Origin: Symsagittifera roscoffensis
Lineage: Eukaryota > Xenacoelomorpha > Acoela > Convolutidae
DNA: 64,000 nucleotides
Assembly (NCBI RefSeq): GCF_963678635.1
Contig: NC_087062.1
Coordinates: forward strand, 41,102,672 to 41,166,671
Direction: 5' to 3'
Every line of letters begins with the position of its first letter. The stretch's first letter is position 1. Under the pieces are notes generated by a model. It did not search any database and was not told the origin of the DNA. It was given only the letters and a program-made list of their open reading frames with translations. Below, piece after piece: positions 44,924-55,479 of this stretch. The position numbers and the translations under genes were made by a program.

Positions 44924-45639
44924 ACTGAACATTTCATTGCATAAATTCTAGTCTTAAACCGAGAGGGTGGCAATTGAATATTTTCTGAGCCTCACATTTT
45001 TGAAAAATATATGAGACAAAAACTTTTCAATGTTTTCATTCTGAACTAAATTTAAACTGAACTGCTTGTATATCAATCATGACAGAGACTGCCTTGAAAT
45101 GGTCTCGAATAGTTTGTGATTAAAACATTGTGATAATGTCTAAATTTGGCCAGCTCATATCAAAAAGTGTCTGAAGTTTTAATTGTATACAAAAATTTGA
45201 AAAAAGTAAATATGAAAAAACGAAAATATTAAATATGAGAAAAAAAAATTTTTTAAATCAAAATTGGGGGTATCTATAGTCCCGCAAACAAACAAAATGG
45301 CGTGATACAAGTCATTCTAAACTCCAGTTTCCATAAAAGCTCCCTTTTTTATTCCACGCTTCTTAAAGGTTAACTCACTGCATATCATAAGGTTTGAATG
45401 TTTTCCGTGAAGTCATGATTGAAGTTACATGATGCTTACATCAAAAATAATTTTAAAATTGTTCTCTTTGAAAATCATCATTTGCAAAAAAAATGTTTTG
45501 GCCGTAATTGGCAGGTTGTTTTTTTTTATTAGCATATAGCTCTCAAGTTTTGGATTTGCTGTTCTAATTTTCTTCAATTTTGTAATACCACACTGGGATT
45601 TTCCCGGGTCTCTCAGCAAAAATCTGAGTATTGGAATAA

Positions 45640-45795
45640 CCCACAGGATTCGAGCGAAGTTGTTCAACTCCTGTAAATGGAAATTTTTTTGTTTAAAATT
45701 TGCTGCCGTCGCGCCTGTGAAGATTGTTTTGTCCTCAACTTTCTCGCGAATGAAATGAACATTTGTATCAATTGAACTTTTATTCATGACGGGTT
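45640..45795 (-). pseudogene. copia RNase H C-terminal remnant
   Basis: His-Phe-Ile-Arg-Glu-Lys-Val-Glu (45756-45733) is the conserved tail of copia RNase H. Beyond it lies a Gln-rich stretch and Phe-x-x-x-Leu in the place of the usual Q-x-AD..TK-x-L....F pattern. Confidence 0.75.
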
Positions 45796-46479
45796 TAGTT
45801 GCAGTTTTGATGCAGGTTTGGTTGTTTTCTCCAAATGCAGTTGATTTTTATTGCTCATAATTTATTTTGGCGGAGAGATTTCATAGGACGACTGCTTCCT
45901 GAGCAGCTGAGGACTATGACTTTTTTCCACATTGCACAAAGATAGTGTGACACAGGTGGTTGCTTTTTGACTTGTCAACTTAACCTGCCCCCCTTTTTTT
46001 CCAAAATTGTAAAACTAGCCTGTTGCCTAGCGTTTGTCATCTATTTTGTCGCTTCATTCAGCGTCTGTCTCTCTAAACAAATCAAGATCATGAGTCTTAG
46101 AATAGGCAATTGTAAGGTTTTTCGTGTGTTGGAGTTAGGGCAAGACTCGCTTACCGAAAGACCAGTGCTCGGCATTAGGTGAATTCATGAACTATGACAG
46201 AAGATTTGCAACCGACTTGATATCGGGCCTCGTTTGATAGCCAAGATCAAACCTTATTTTACTAAACTTCTATACTGTGTTGCGCGCAGTAGCTGTGAGT
46301 TTTTCTTTCTTCAACAAATTATAAACTTTCTTCTGCAGTTATTTTAGACGGTTTCGATCTTGCGCGTTAAGTTTTGTTATGATACCGCTTGTTTGATCTA
46401 ATGTGAATGCGTTTTCAGTTTTGTCATTTCGCTTTCATAAACAACCGCTCAAAATCTCTTCTAACATCTATTCAAAACT

Positions 46480-46700
46480 TGATTTTAATTGTAGTCCAAT
46501 GATCTTCTATATCATGTTTAAGAGAAGCTGCTAACATTAGGTCATCCACCTAATTGAAAACGTAGGTTTTCCCATTTTCATCAAAAATATAGAAAAAACA
46601 TTAATCACTTTAGCTTCCTTTGAAGTTTGACACAATGAGAAAACTTGCTAGTTATTGGTACCAACAAGGGGTTGTCTTTTTAGTCCGTATAATGATTTGA
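46480..46700 (-). pseudogene. copia reverse transcriptase remnant
   Basis: Leu-Tyr-Gly-Leu-Lys at ~46690 is followed, after a frameshift, by Pro-Cys-Trp-Tyr-Gln, Phe-Lys-x-Ser-x-x-Asp-x-Cys-Phe-Phe and then Val-Asp-Asp-Leu-Met (46549-46535). This is the YGLKQ ... YVDD sequence of copia RT. The residue before Val is a TAG stop in place of Tyr. Confidence 0.8.
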
Positions 46701-47735
46701 TCTATTAACAAAAAATGGGTGTTCTATACTGAGAGTTTGTTTCGAAATGTTTAGGCTCGAGATAATTTCTTTAACTCAATTTTGGATGAAAATATGCTGA
46801 CATGAAGCCTAATTGCTAGAACTTTAGGTGCAGATTGTGGTTTGTGTTTTCCGATGCTTTCACACTAGTTATTTTTACCTTATACATCTTTTTGCTTGCT
46901 ATGATACTAATGTCTTTAGGTTTTTCAATTGAAGCCTCTATATGGCAATCAATTGATAAATCTCCTTTTGTTTGTTTTTCTTCATGCCTTTTATTTTGAT
47001 TGCTAGTTTGAATTGCCTGCTTATAAGTTTCGGGTTTTATAAACTCCGTTACATGCTCACTCTTGTAGCTATAGGATGTGCTGTAGCGATCTGGAGGATT
47101 TCTTGATCTGTCAGATTGCTTGAGACTTTCGTTGTTTTCAGTGAGTATTTCTTTTTTTGTTTGACAATTCCATTTTGATACAACTGATCATATTCTTCAT
47201 AAAGTACAGCAGTTTTTTTTTGCAAATTAACCTGCAAATGCAATTCATGGATGTGCTTTCTGTTTGTTTGGTTTTGGTGCTGAAATTTTTGAAGGCCTAG
47301 GCTCAAAGTACTGAATAGCAACTGTTGGTTTAAAATTTACTATTTCTTTTCGTTACTAGTTTTTCAGCCTGGTTAGTTTTTTCGACTTGTCCCTCACCTC
47401 GCTAGTACTGATTTCATCAATCGTTTATTCAAAATATGTTTCTGTTTGAGTTTTCTAACTCATCTGGTTTTGCTGCTTCTAAATTTGAGTCGTTAAGTAC
47501 ACTAAACTCATTGCTTCAGCTTAGATGAAAATCAGAAGTTTTTGTTTTTGATTTTAGACGTCAGTAGTTTCATGTTAGTAATGAAAAAAATGTTGCTGGA
47601 AAAAACATTAATTGCTCTATATACGCGTCTGTTAAGTGAGTTTTTGACTAAGTAAGCTGTACTATTAGCCTGATATCAAAGAAAAAAATTTTTTTTTGCC
47701 CTTGTGTCAATTTTTTAATTCGCATCATCTTTTTT

Positions 47736-48065
47736 TTAATGAAAATGCATATGCGATGCAAACTTTGGAAAAAAATAAATTGCATTTTGCGCATTTTTCA
47801 TTTTCGGTCTTTTCCTATTTTGTAAGCAATAAAAGTTTGCCTCTTCGTGTCTGGCTGCTTGTCCGTTTTGATTGAGGTTTGAAACAGAACTTAAGTTTAT
47901 TTTGTAACTGGGCACATAAGGTACATGTTTTAATATGAGACTCTGATTTTCGTCCAGAGTAATCTTAGCGTGAATCTCAACTTCATCTTTTCCTAAAATT
48001 TCGGTACTTCCAACATCAGGTTTGAATACTTGAGTTGTCAGATTTGCTTTTTTTGAAACATGCCT
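47736..48065 (-). pseudogene. copia protease region
   Basis: An open stretch of 109 codons without an ATG. Ahead of it, Cys-Thr-Asp-His-Ile corresponds to the last part of the DSG(C/A)(T/S)DH active site, with the Asp-Ser-Gly damaged. The body has Val-x-x-Gly-x-x-x-Ile-x-Gly-Lys-Asp-x-Val, then Leu-Lys-His-Val-Pro-Tyr-Val-Pro and Asn-Leu-Ser-Ser-Val-Ser-Asn-Leu. These match the copia protease pattern (G-x-G..V..L.NV.YVP....NL.SV..L). Confidence 0.75.
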
Positions 48066-48261
48066 TCAAGCCTCAATGTCAACTATGTGATCTGTGCAGC
48101 TTAAGATTTTTATGATTTTTTGTGTTTTGATCCACCTTATTTGTTTTCACAGCTGAATGTGCATTAAACTAGACTAGCTAGGTTTTTCTTCTAATTTTGA
48201 TGAACAAAATTCAGGTATACTCTCTTTTTGCATACAAACCACTTGTTTAATACTGCGTGTT

Positions 48262-48306
48262 CTGCATTAATTTCTAAAGTACACTTGTTTTCCACATGCA
48301 GAGCAA
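48262..48306 (-). pseudogene. copia gag zinc knuckle remnant
   Basis: It reads Cys-x2-Cys-Gly-x3-Tyr-Phe-x2-stop-Cys-Arg-Thr-Arg. The spacing is that of a CCHC knuckle, with the His replaced by Tyr and one codon mutated to TAA. It sits just upstream of the protease, as in copia gag-pol. Confidence 0.55.
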
Positions 48307-49438
48307 ATGACTGCTTTTGAGGACTTTGCGTAATCTCTGATAATGAACATATGGTTCAATGAAAATTTTTTAACCACCTGGTCCTTTAGCGGACATTGCA
48401 ACATGAACATGCAGTTGCTCTCGAATTTCAGGAGCTGCTCAGTTTTCCCCGTAGATTGTCGGCCTGGTTCTCATTTCCACGATGTAGTAGCAGGATTGAA
48501 GCTTTCCTGCATTACAAAGTGTTCGTATCCTCTCTAAACCTTCTCCCCAGCGTGGTTGAGTCTCGTGCTCAACTCCTGTGCACGTATGACGCATCGGAAC
48601 ATTAGTCTTCTCAGAGTCTCTGAGATGAAATAGTACCAATTGGCGGGTCACACTGACACTTATGGTTGCCTCGTAGCTTTCGAACCCATGCGTGATTTGT
48701 TTGCAATCAGTTTGACAATCGCTTCCTGTTTTCATGTGTCGACCCAATCTGATCAACATCAATCTGAAAGATCTAGTGCCATTGCTAGGTAGCAACAGAT
48801 CTCGTTTTTGCGTTTCTCGACTTCAGCAGGTTGATTTTGGTATGCAAGCATTTTTTTGTCGTAATTGGTTTGGTTACCGGAATTTGGTGTAACCCAATGC
48901 TGTTAGCTCGACCGTTCTTCGTCTTCATGAATGAGTGTGTCAAAGAAGCTAGAAAGCCATAAACCGAGTGCTCTAAATGGGGAAGCCCGCCCAGAAGCCA
49001 GTGATGGATAACTATTTAATTTTGGTATCTATTGGAAAGACCGCTTGTTAAATTACAGTCTCTACTCTGTTTTTGATTTTTGATATTTTGAGTGATTGAT
49101 ATTTTCCAACAACTAACTGTTGTTTGCATCAATAGGAAAAAACAAATTGTGTATTTGAGAATTGTCATTTAAAAATAGAAACATTTAGTATCAAATAGCT
49201 GGTTAGATTTTTTAAAGCATATAGCTTTTGAGTTTTGGAATTGCTGTTTTGATTCTCTTCGATTTTCCAACAACTTTCTTGCTGAAAGTAAAATGTTTAA
49301 AAGAACAGTCGGTAACCACTGAAGCATTGTTCAAACATGCTTGCTTAGTTGTAGTCATTAAACTCCAGTATCAAGCTCGTGCTAATAAAAAGCTTTATAA
49401 TACTAGTCTGAAAAGAAAAACCACACCAGCATATGTCT

Positions 49439-49624
49439 TCATTTTCTTCTGAAGTAGGTAAAAGAAATGATTGAACAAAACGACATTGCTTTCAGATTTA
49501 GTTTACTCTCTCGACGGTTCAATTTAAACCAGTAGAAGCTTGTAGACCATTCAGGAAGATAAAAAAGCAACCAGACAGCTAATCTAAATGCTTCAGCCTC
49601 CTTTCTCCAAAAAATTTTGACCAT
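49439..49624 (-). pseudogene. Possible relic GPCR-like exon
   Basis: A 61-codon open segment begins with ATG and has one strongly hydrophobic helix (Leu-Ala-Val-Trp-Leu-Leu-Phe-Tyr-Leu-Pro). If a frameshift is allowed after about residue 46, a second helix follows with an Asn-x-x-Phe-Tyr ending and basic residues. That layout resembles TM6-TM7 of a receptor, on the same strand as the GPCR and 435 bp after exon 2. There is no clear splice signal. It could be chance or the edge of the copia insertion. Confidence 0.18.
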
Positions 49625-50059
49625 TTTTTTTCATGCTTTTTTTTAATTAGTTTTTATATTTTTCGATCTATTAAGTTTCTAGCATCAAATTGGTCCTATT
49701 GTTCCGTTTTTTTTTGGTGAGTGAGATGAAACTATGACGTATTTAAAGTTTTTTGCAAAGAAATCTATGTATTATAAGACTGAACCTTATCAGTCGAGTT
49801 CCAAAAAAAGTCCAGTGTCGAGGAATCACTATCGGAGTGTTTTAAATTCAAATTTCACAAACAAGTTTTTGAAAAATTTTAAATCCATTTAAGCTATTTT
49901 AATTAATTCTTTTAGCTATTTATCAACCCACTTCCACTAAGAAAACAGAAAAAATCAAAAAGAAAGTTATAAAATTATCAAAAAATTGAAGGTTTTGATT
50001 TGTTCTGTTCTTTGTTTGTCAATTGTCTCTCCTTTCTGTTTAAACTTTGATCTTTTTAC

Positions 50060-50532
50060 AAATATTTGTTTGTTTTGAAAGGCCAATGTCTGTTTGAGTG
50101 GTTCATCCCTGTTTGGTCTCTGGCATTTTACGATGGTGACGCTCGCAAATACAGCCACCAGCAGTATTGGCACCAAACCATTCCAAAAAGTATTCATTAC
50201 TGGCACAATTTCCAAAAAATAGCGGCGACTCAATCTTGAAAAGTCAGCCGGGAAACAAATTTGAACTGTTGGGTGCTTCCTCACCACAAAAAGCACAGGT
50301 ATTGCGTAGAAAGTCTGGACCATATAAATGGTTGCAGTGGCAATTTGGCATATTATTGGCTTGCCGTATTGTTTATACTTGAAGGGGAAAACGACTGCAA
50401 GACATTTGTCAAGACTGAATAACACCATCAAATAAACGGAGGTGTAGCTTGTGATCCAGTAGAAGAATGTTCCGATCGCGCATGTTATATTGCTTAGTGC
50501 AGCAAGACTATAGCCCAACAAAGTGGGAATGC
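50060..50532 (-). CDS. Peptide GPCR, exon 2 (TM3 to TM5)
   Basis: Codons 117 (second and third bases) to 274. The acceptor is minus TTTTCGATAG ending at 50533 and the donor is GTAAAA at 50059. Cys134 at the top of TM3 and Cys209 in extracellular loop 2 are placed to form the conserved disulfide. The end of TM3 has Asp158-Lys159-Cys160 in place of Asp-Arg-Tyr, followed by Leu-Ala-Val-Val-Phe-Pro. TM4 is about 176-199 and TM5 about 225-250, with a Pro pair. Intracellular loop 3 is basic. An Asn-Ile-Thr glycosylation sequon precedes Cys134. The open frame runs on past the donor to a stop near 49967, but TM6-TM7 are only supplied by exon 3. Confidence 0.87.
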
Positions 50533-50892
50533 CTATCGAAAAGGATCAAATAATAACATTCTAAAAAACAAAGACAGGTTCAATTATAAACCCGCAAGAT
50601 CACTCGCCAATGGATGAAATTGCATGTGAACAGAAATTATGCATGCCTATACAAAACGCTTCAGATGAACTCTAAAAATGCTTTTTTACTCTGATCTTTG
50701 GCCATAACGATCACAAAGGGGGTGGTTTTAGTTGCGACAACTGCTTTAGTCCTCGATACCGAGGCTCTTTTTTGTCCCACAACTGGAATTTTTAAAATTC
50801 ATTAAAATTTGAACATAAAAAGTCATGGAAAACTAGACTTCAACATAACTAATTTTTTACCAGCGCTATTTTTTTTCGAGTGCAATAAATAC
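50533..50892 (-). other. GPCR intron 1 (360 bp)
   Basis: Phase 1 GT-AG intron, donor GTATTT at 50892 and acceptor TTTTCGATAG at 50533. The alternative donor CTG|GTAAAA 25 bases later would insert about eight residues and break the phase match, so the first donor is preferred. Confidence 0.75.
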
Positions 50893-51241
50893 CAGCAAAG
50901 CTTAAAACCAAAATAAAGGCGCTGTAAAAAAGTGAAAGGAAATTAGCCAGAGCGAGGCTGAACATGCAAGCCCCTCCACAAGTCAAATGGTGCCACTGCC
51001 AGATAATTGACATCGTCAGCAGATTTCCAACACATCCGAGCGTCGAAATGAGACTAGAGATGACCTTCATGGGTAAAATGAGAGACGCCACAATTGGGTA
51101 CTCGTCTTCCCATGCCATGGGTATCACTGTTGTTATGTTGCCGCCGTCCACGCCATCCTGCAAAGCAAATGTTCTCATTTCAGATTGAAACAGAAACATA
51201 GAACTTATTGTGCTACCAAAGCGTGACGCCGCCGCCACCAT
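50893..51241 (-). CDS. Peptide GPCR (FMRFamide-receptor-like), exon 1 (N-terminus, TM1, TM2)
   Basis: First coding exon of a 388-residue seven-helix receptor that would act at the cell surface through G proteins. ATG at 51241-51239. The extracellular N-terminus (1-54) has an Asn35-Ile-Thr sequon. TM1 (about 55-80) carries the Gly-Asn motif; TM2 (about 92-115) has Leu-Ala-x-x-Asn-Phe where Leu-Ala-x-x-Asp is usual, so the sodium-site Asp is replaced. Donor G|GTATTT at 50893/50892 in phase 1; joined to exon 2 it restores an unbroken TM2-loop reading. The frame is open upstream to an ATG at 51406, but that part contains a repeated TTTACGAG.AGAGTCGT segment and looks untranslated. The exact ligand is unknown. 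The family call comes from the TM7 variant and general pattern. Confidence 0.85.
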
Positions 51242-51760
51242 AAAATCAATCTGTTTATATCCCTTTGCAAAATGAATGGAAAAGTATTTGGAATAACTCG
51301 TATAACGTTTTAAACGTTTTAAGCATTGGTAATTAAAACGACTCTGCTCGTAAAACACAAATGTAGACACGACTCTTCTCGTAAAATACGAATGCACGAA
51401 TAACATTCACGAGAGATAAAGAAGTTAAAAAAAACTTCTTATTTGCTACAAAAAATTGGGAGATTTCCCAATGAAGTATAAATATAAGCTGAAAACTATT
51501 GAGATTCATTCCAACAATTTTCTCCTAAACCACCCAAACCTCTCTTTCTCTAAAAACACCAGCTATTCTCAGTAAAAATATCTCAAATCCAACCGTTAAA
51601 ATACATATCGAATCTAAAGGCAACATGCACTAAATTCATACTAATTTCTTTTCATATAAAATATTTTCCAGCGGATTTTAGATTTACTTTCTAAGATAGA
51701 AAGTAGAAAGGACCCTAAATTATTAGCAAGCGTTTTGTCCGACGTACATAAATATTGCTA
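51242..51760. other. 5' flank of the GPCR gene
   Basis: It probably contains the 5' untranslated region. A duplicated TTTACGAG(A/C)AGAGTCGT segment lies at 51340-51400. No TATA box or other promoter element can be assigned with confidence. Confidence 0.3.
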
Positions 51761-52277
51761 AAGACTGCTTGTATCAGGGCGAAACCTTGAATTTTCCGAC
51801 TGCCTTTGGAGCAATAATAACATGAAAAACAATTAAATGTAATAAAATAAAACGATTTTTTTTTCTAAAATTTGAAATTTATATGAAAATTATCCCCCAC
51901 ACGCCATATAAAGTACAAAATTAAAGTTTTCGCTGCATGTAGCAAATCACATATGGCAAATAAGCTCCTTTCAGCCAATTTGGAACGATTTCTGAGACGG
52001 ATTTAATCTCCGCTTACGCGTTAATAGCGTGAAATATATCGCGCGTTAATTGTCCCAACTTGGCAAAAATGGCAATCTTTAAACCCCCATAACTTTACTA
52101 AAAAAGATCACAGGTGAAATATCTTGTCAAATTTGAGCTCAGGACAACAATACCTAACGAATGATATTTTAAAAATGTCCGTCAAAAATGGCTAGTTAAA
52201 GAGTTGAATTTTGTCTGAAGAAAAAACCCACCACGAGCTCAAATATTCCGTTACTTTCGTTACGAAAGTCGGAACAA
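51761..52277 (-). mobile_element. Hairpin-ended repeat family 1, best complete copy
   Basis: 517 bp in the GPCR 5' flank. Read on the minus strand, it starts TTGTTCCGACTTTCGTAACG, so GTTCCGACT is followed by the palindrome ACTTTCGTAACGAAAGT. It ends GGCAGTCGGAAAATTCAAGG, hairpin, TACAAGCAGTCTT. All internal landmarks are present: GTGCTCG, GAGCTCAAATTTGACAAG, 'ACGCGCGATATATTTCACGC', 'TTAACGCGTAAGCGG', 'AATCGTTCCAAATTGG' and 'GCGTGTGGGGGATAATTTTC'. No ORF. Confidence 0.75.
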
Positions 52278-54360
52278 AAATCCGTCGGCTGATATTAAAC
52301 TACCGCTGAATTTTCATCATCGTCAACAGTGTAATAATAGCGATATTTTTTGTTGGTTTTTTTTTCTCTATAAAACTTTTCTCGTTTCGTTGTAATTCCG
52401 TTGCTTTGTCGACAAAGCATCCACCGATTGATGTTTTTTATATTTTTCTACTTTACAGAGAGGGGTACAAATGCGATAGAAGGGTCCCTGTAGAACCCAG
52501 GAGGGGTTATCAATTCACACTTAAATCGATAGACGCTGTTCGTTGCACTTAAAGTTTTTGAGTCGTAGTGTAATTTCGGGGGAGAAAAGCAATCGAGTAA
52601 CATTCGTTATAAGAAAACTAGTAATTTAGGCCGAGAAAATTTGAATTTATTCAAAGGAAACTTGATTGAAAAATCTTTTTTTGACATTTTTGTAAGTGTG
52701 ATCTGAAACTTCTGTGCTACTTGTACAGCAACCGCTATTCTTGTCTTTTTTGCGCTAACTTGTTCGATATTGTACACATACAGAGGGAAGACATCTTTGA
52801 AAAGGTGTGACTCACCAGATCCCAAAACGGCCTGACATGAGGATTGTGGTATTCCATTATAATTCAAACAAACTTCGAAGAATCAAAACTAAACGCAGGA
52901 ACTTTTGCCTCAGACACTATTTAAAGCAGCCAACAAATAGAATCGTGATCAAATTTTAAACTAAAAGGAGGTAATTGATGTCCTCTGTCTGATTTTGTCC
53001 GTGGAGGTTTTTCCAATAAAAGATTGATGGTACTATGGGTATATTTATTTGGGGTGCTATCTAATTAGCACAAGAAAACAATGATTGCTTATTGTGAATA
53101 GCCCAAAGGGAGGCCTTTTGTCAGTTTTTATCAAAGAAAAATATGTAAAGCCCTCGTTGGCTTGAACTCGAAGGAACTGTCTAAGAATAAACTCATACAG
53201 TTCAATTATGCTTTCGCATTCCTCTTGTTAAGCCTCTTTTTGCTAATTAACAAGAGCGAGAAAAACCAGGTATTAGTAGAATTTCGGAAAAATAAAAGGC
53301 ATACTTGGCAAGCACCGCCTCTATTTGTGGCGCCATATACCATTCTAGGTATGCATATCTATACCAGGCACAGAATGTTCCGAACAAATTGATTTAAGAA
53401 AAAAAATACATAAAAAATGGGAAAAAAGCAATAATGGAGAAGGGCCAATTAAACTAAGTGAAAAACTGTAAGGTTGACTTGCAATCAAAGCTGAGTAACG
53501 CTAAAAATGTGTTACTTTGTGCCATAATTCTCTGTTTATTAAACCTTCTGTACTAGTTTTTGTCTCTACAAATAAAAGATATTCTAATTCTGAATAAAAA
53601 TCATTCGGATAAGATTGCATTAAAATTTTTAATTCTTTCAAAAGGTTCAAGTTTGTTTTCAGATGCGCTATTGACTTTTAAATCTGTCAGATTCGTCAGA
53701 GTTATATTCTTCACGAAGGTCGATTCTTCACAATTCGTTTGAAAATTAGAACAGACATTTTAATTCACTTATTTGATTATGCATTATGATTTTGGTTTAG
53801 TTGTACATAGATTTGTACACACTTAGTTAGAACAGTCCATGATTTTATTAGGGCGCAGTCAAGCAAGTCGAAATTGCGGAGATTTCCTTCTTTCTGGTCA
53901 ATTGAAACCATAGTGCCCTCAAATTCTGGGACCCAATGGAGCTACCCATTTTTAATCATCACAAAAGAGAAACAGGATGTCGACAGTCTGAGTGGACTAG
54001 AGGTCCCCAAAACTGAGAATCGAAGGTCGGAGCAAGCAGCAGGAAGCAAGACGGACACAAAAAGAGTCAGTAGAGAGTCAAGGAACAAAAATGCAAAAGA
54101 AAAGCGGATAAACGAAGAAAGGAAAAAATCAACGGAATACGAATTTTAGAGGTTAAGCATTTCATCAGTTGCGGGCGGAAAAGTAACGATCAGTTGTACA
54201 AATGTTAATTTTTTGAAAGCTACAAAGCCATTTTAAAAAGAACCCAGTCTCAACATAGAAAAAAGCAACTCGTGTATGAAGTGCGGGAACGCATTTACAA
54301 AAAGACACCTGAACATCGAGCGATGAATTTTTTTAGTCTTATTGTAATCACTACTTAAAA
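52278..54360. other. Non-coding DNA between GPCR flank and gypsy remnant
   Basis: No gene was recognised. A perfect 16-bp palindrome GCTTTGTCGACAAAGC lies at 52403-52418. A plus-strand 91-codon open segment at 53874-54149 is rich in Lys/Glu/Arg in its second half, but has no ATG at its start and no domain. It could be a decayed gag-like piece of the gypsy element that follows. Confidence 0.3.
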
Positions 54361-54361
54361 A

Positions 54362-54695
54362 ACGATGAAGTTTTTAGTAGTCTAATTGAAAACTTTAAAA
54401 AGAAAGACTGCTCGATTAAATTGGCATTTGGCTGATGATGTGTTTTTTATTGGACCCATTTTTTAAAAAGTTCGAAGACTTCGAACTGAACCGGTAATTT
54501 ACCTAACGACAGAGAGTTAACACTCTTCCACTCGCCTTATAAACCAGTGGTGCAAGCGAAGAGTAGAAGTGTTCGAATACACTTCCTGAAACAAAAGTCA
54601 AATAAAAAAACTGGTAAAATGCGTTCAAGTTTTTATTAGTCTAAATGAAACCAGTCGAAAGAAAGACTGTTCGATTAAATTGGCATTTGACTATT
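54362..54695. repeat. Pair of ~75-bp direct repeats
   Basis: 54365-54440 and 54622-54695 share 'AAGTTTTTAGTAGTCTAA' (or with ATTAG) and, after a short gap, 'GAAAGACTGCTCGATTAAAT' and 'TTGGCATTTG'. They lie 260 bp apart in the same orientation, just before the gypsy RT remnant. They may be duplicated parts of that element. Confidence 0.6.
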
Positions 54696-54754
54696 CGAAA
54701 TTAATACATCAAAAAAAAATTTAAAAAATGATTTCAATCATTTTTTCCAAAGCC

Positions 54755-55260
54755 AAATGCCGATAATCCTGGAAATGATCGATAACGTAGCGTTGCATTT
54801 GTCAAAAAAAACGACAGCCAACTTTGATTCAGCATTGTAGAATTTTAAAATGGATACAGCCAACTCAAGTTGATTGACACAACAAGTAAACAGCGCAATA
54901 TTAGCGTAATATGTGGAGATACCACAGTCACATACCAAATTTTAACCAGAATTTAAAGACTTAGCGATATGTAAAATAGGTTTCAAAGAGTCATGGAAAA
55001 ACTGTAAAAGTGATTGCGTTTACATTGACGATATATAAAAAGCCTCAAAAGGGCCGTTGGAAGAATCTAAGTGAATCGTTATCGAATTACCTTCAATCTT
55101 AGACAAGAACAAAAAGGCGGTAAAGTAGATAAAATGCGCTTTTTTCCAAAAAAAGAATGCCTGGGGCTTAAGATTTCCAAAGCGGGATTAAAATCCTTGG
55201 TCGAAAAAATACGCAGGCGCTATACGAAACCTTCCAAGACCAAAAACCTTTCATAACTTG
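54755..55260 (+). pseudogene. Ty3/gypsy reverse transcriptase remnant
   Basis: The plus strand reads Val-Tyr-Ile-Asp-Asp-Ile at 55018-55035 (YIDD active site), immediately followed by a stop. After frame changes it continues with a segment 55141-55250: Phe-Phe-x-Lys-Lys-Glu-Cys, Leu-Gly-x-Lys-Ile-Ser-x-x-Gly-Leu-Lys, Lys-Ile, Pro-x-x-Thr-Lys-Asn-Leu. This is the hallmark 'FF..E..LG..IS..GI.P...K......P.P...' stretch of gypsy/Ty3 polymerases. Upstream, 54755-54960 has scattered RT-like words but many stops. It is non-functional. Confidence 0.75.
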
Positions 55261-55479
55261 CTCAATTTTTGGTTAAATCAACTAGCATGTTAAATTCTTT
55301 TAGAATTTTTATCTCTCAGTTTTTCACTTTCTCCTGTTTTAAACCAAAATTCATTTAACCATGGAGATAATTGTCACATGCTATGTTTTGCAATGTTTAA
55401 ATCTGAAAATGTAAATAATTAGAGAGTAGTTGCTTTGACGCCAGGGAAACCCAGATAATTCACATAACGCAGTGGAAGC

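Larger units (their letters stand above)
45425..48800 (-). mobile_element. Decayed Ty1/copia retrotransposon in GPCR intron 2
   Basis: Minus-strand fragments appear in copia order: a CCHC-like gag knuckle (48306-48262), protease (48115-47739), an unassigned integrase-region stretch, RT (about 46695-46480) and the RNase H end (45790-45640). Every part carries stops or frameshifts, so it is a pseudo-element. Possible LTR relics share ~60 bp between 45525-45590 and 49205-49270 (both with GCATATAGCT..AGTTTTGGA), placed as expected for 3' and 5' ends. It lies in the same orientation as the host gene. Confidence 0.75.
43363..50059 (-). other. GPCR intron 2 (6.7 kb), transposon-filled
   Basis: It is bounded by GTAAAA (50059) and ACAATAAG (43363) on the minus strand, both phase 0. 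It contains the family 2 repeat copy at 44385-44923 and the decayed Ty1/copia element at 45425-49275. Near the start (49439-49624, minus) there is a helix-rich open segment that may be a relic exon. A tRNA-B-box-like GGTTCGATTCC (about 43526) and an inverted repeat (43560-43735) lie near its end. Confidence 0.8.

Noticed and set aside
53874-54149. 91-codon Lys/Glu/Arg-rich open frame
   Set aside because: No ATG start and no motif; its composition follows from a purine-rich strand. It could be gypsy gag debris, but nothing shows it.
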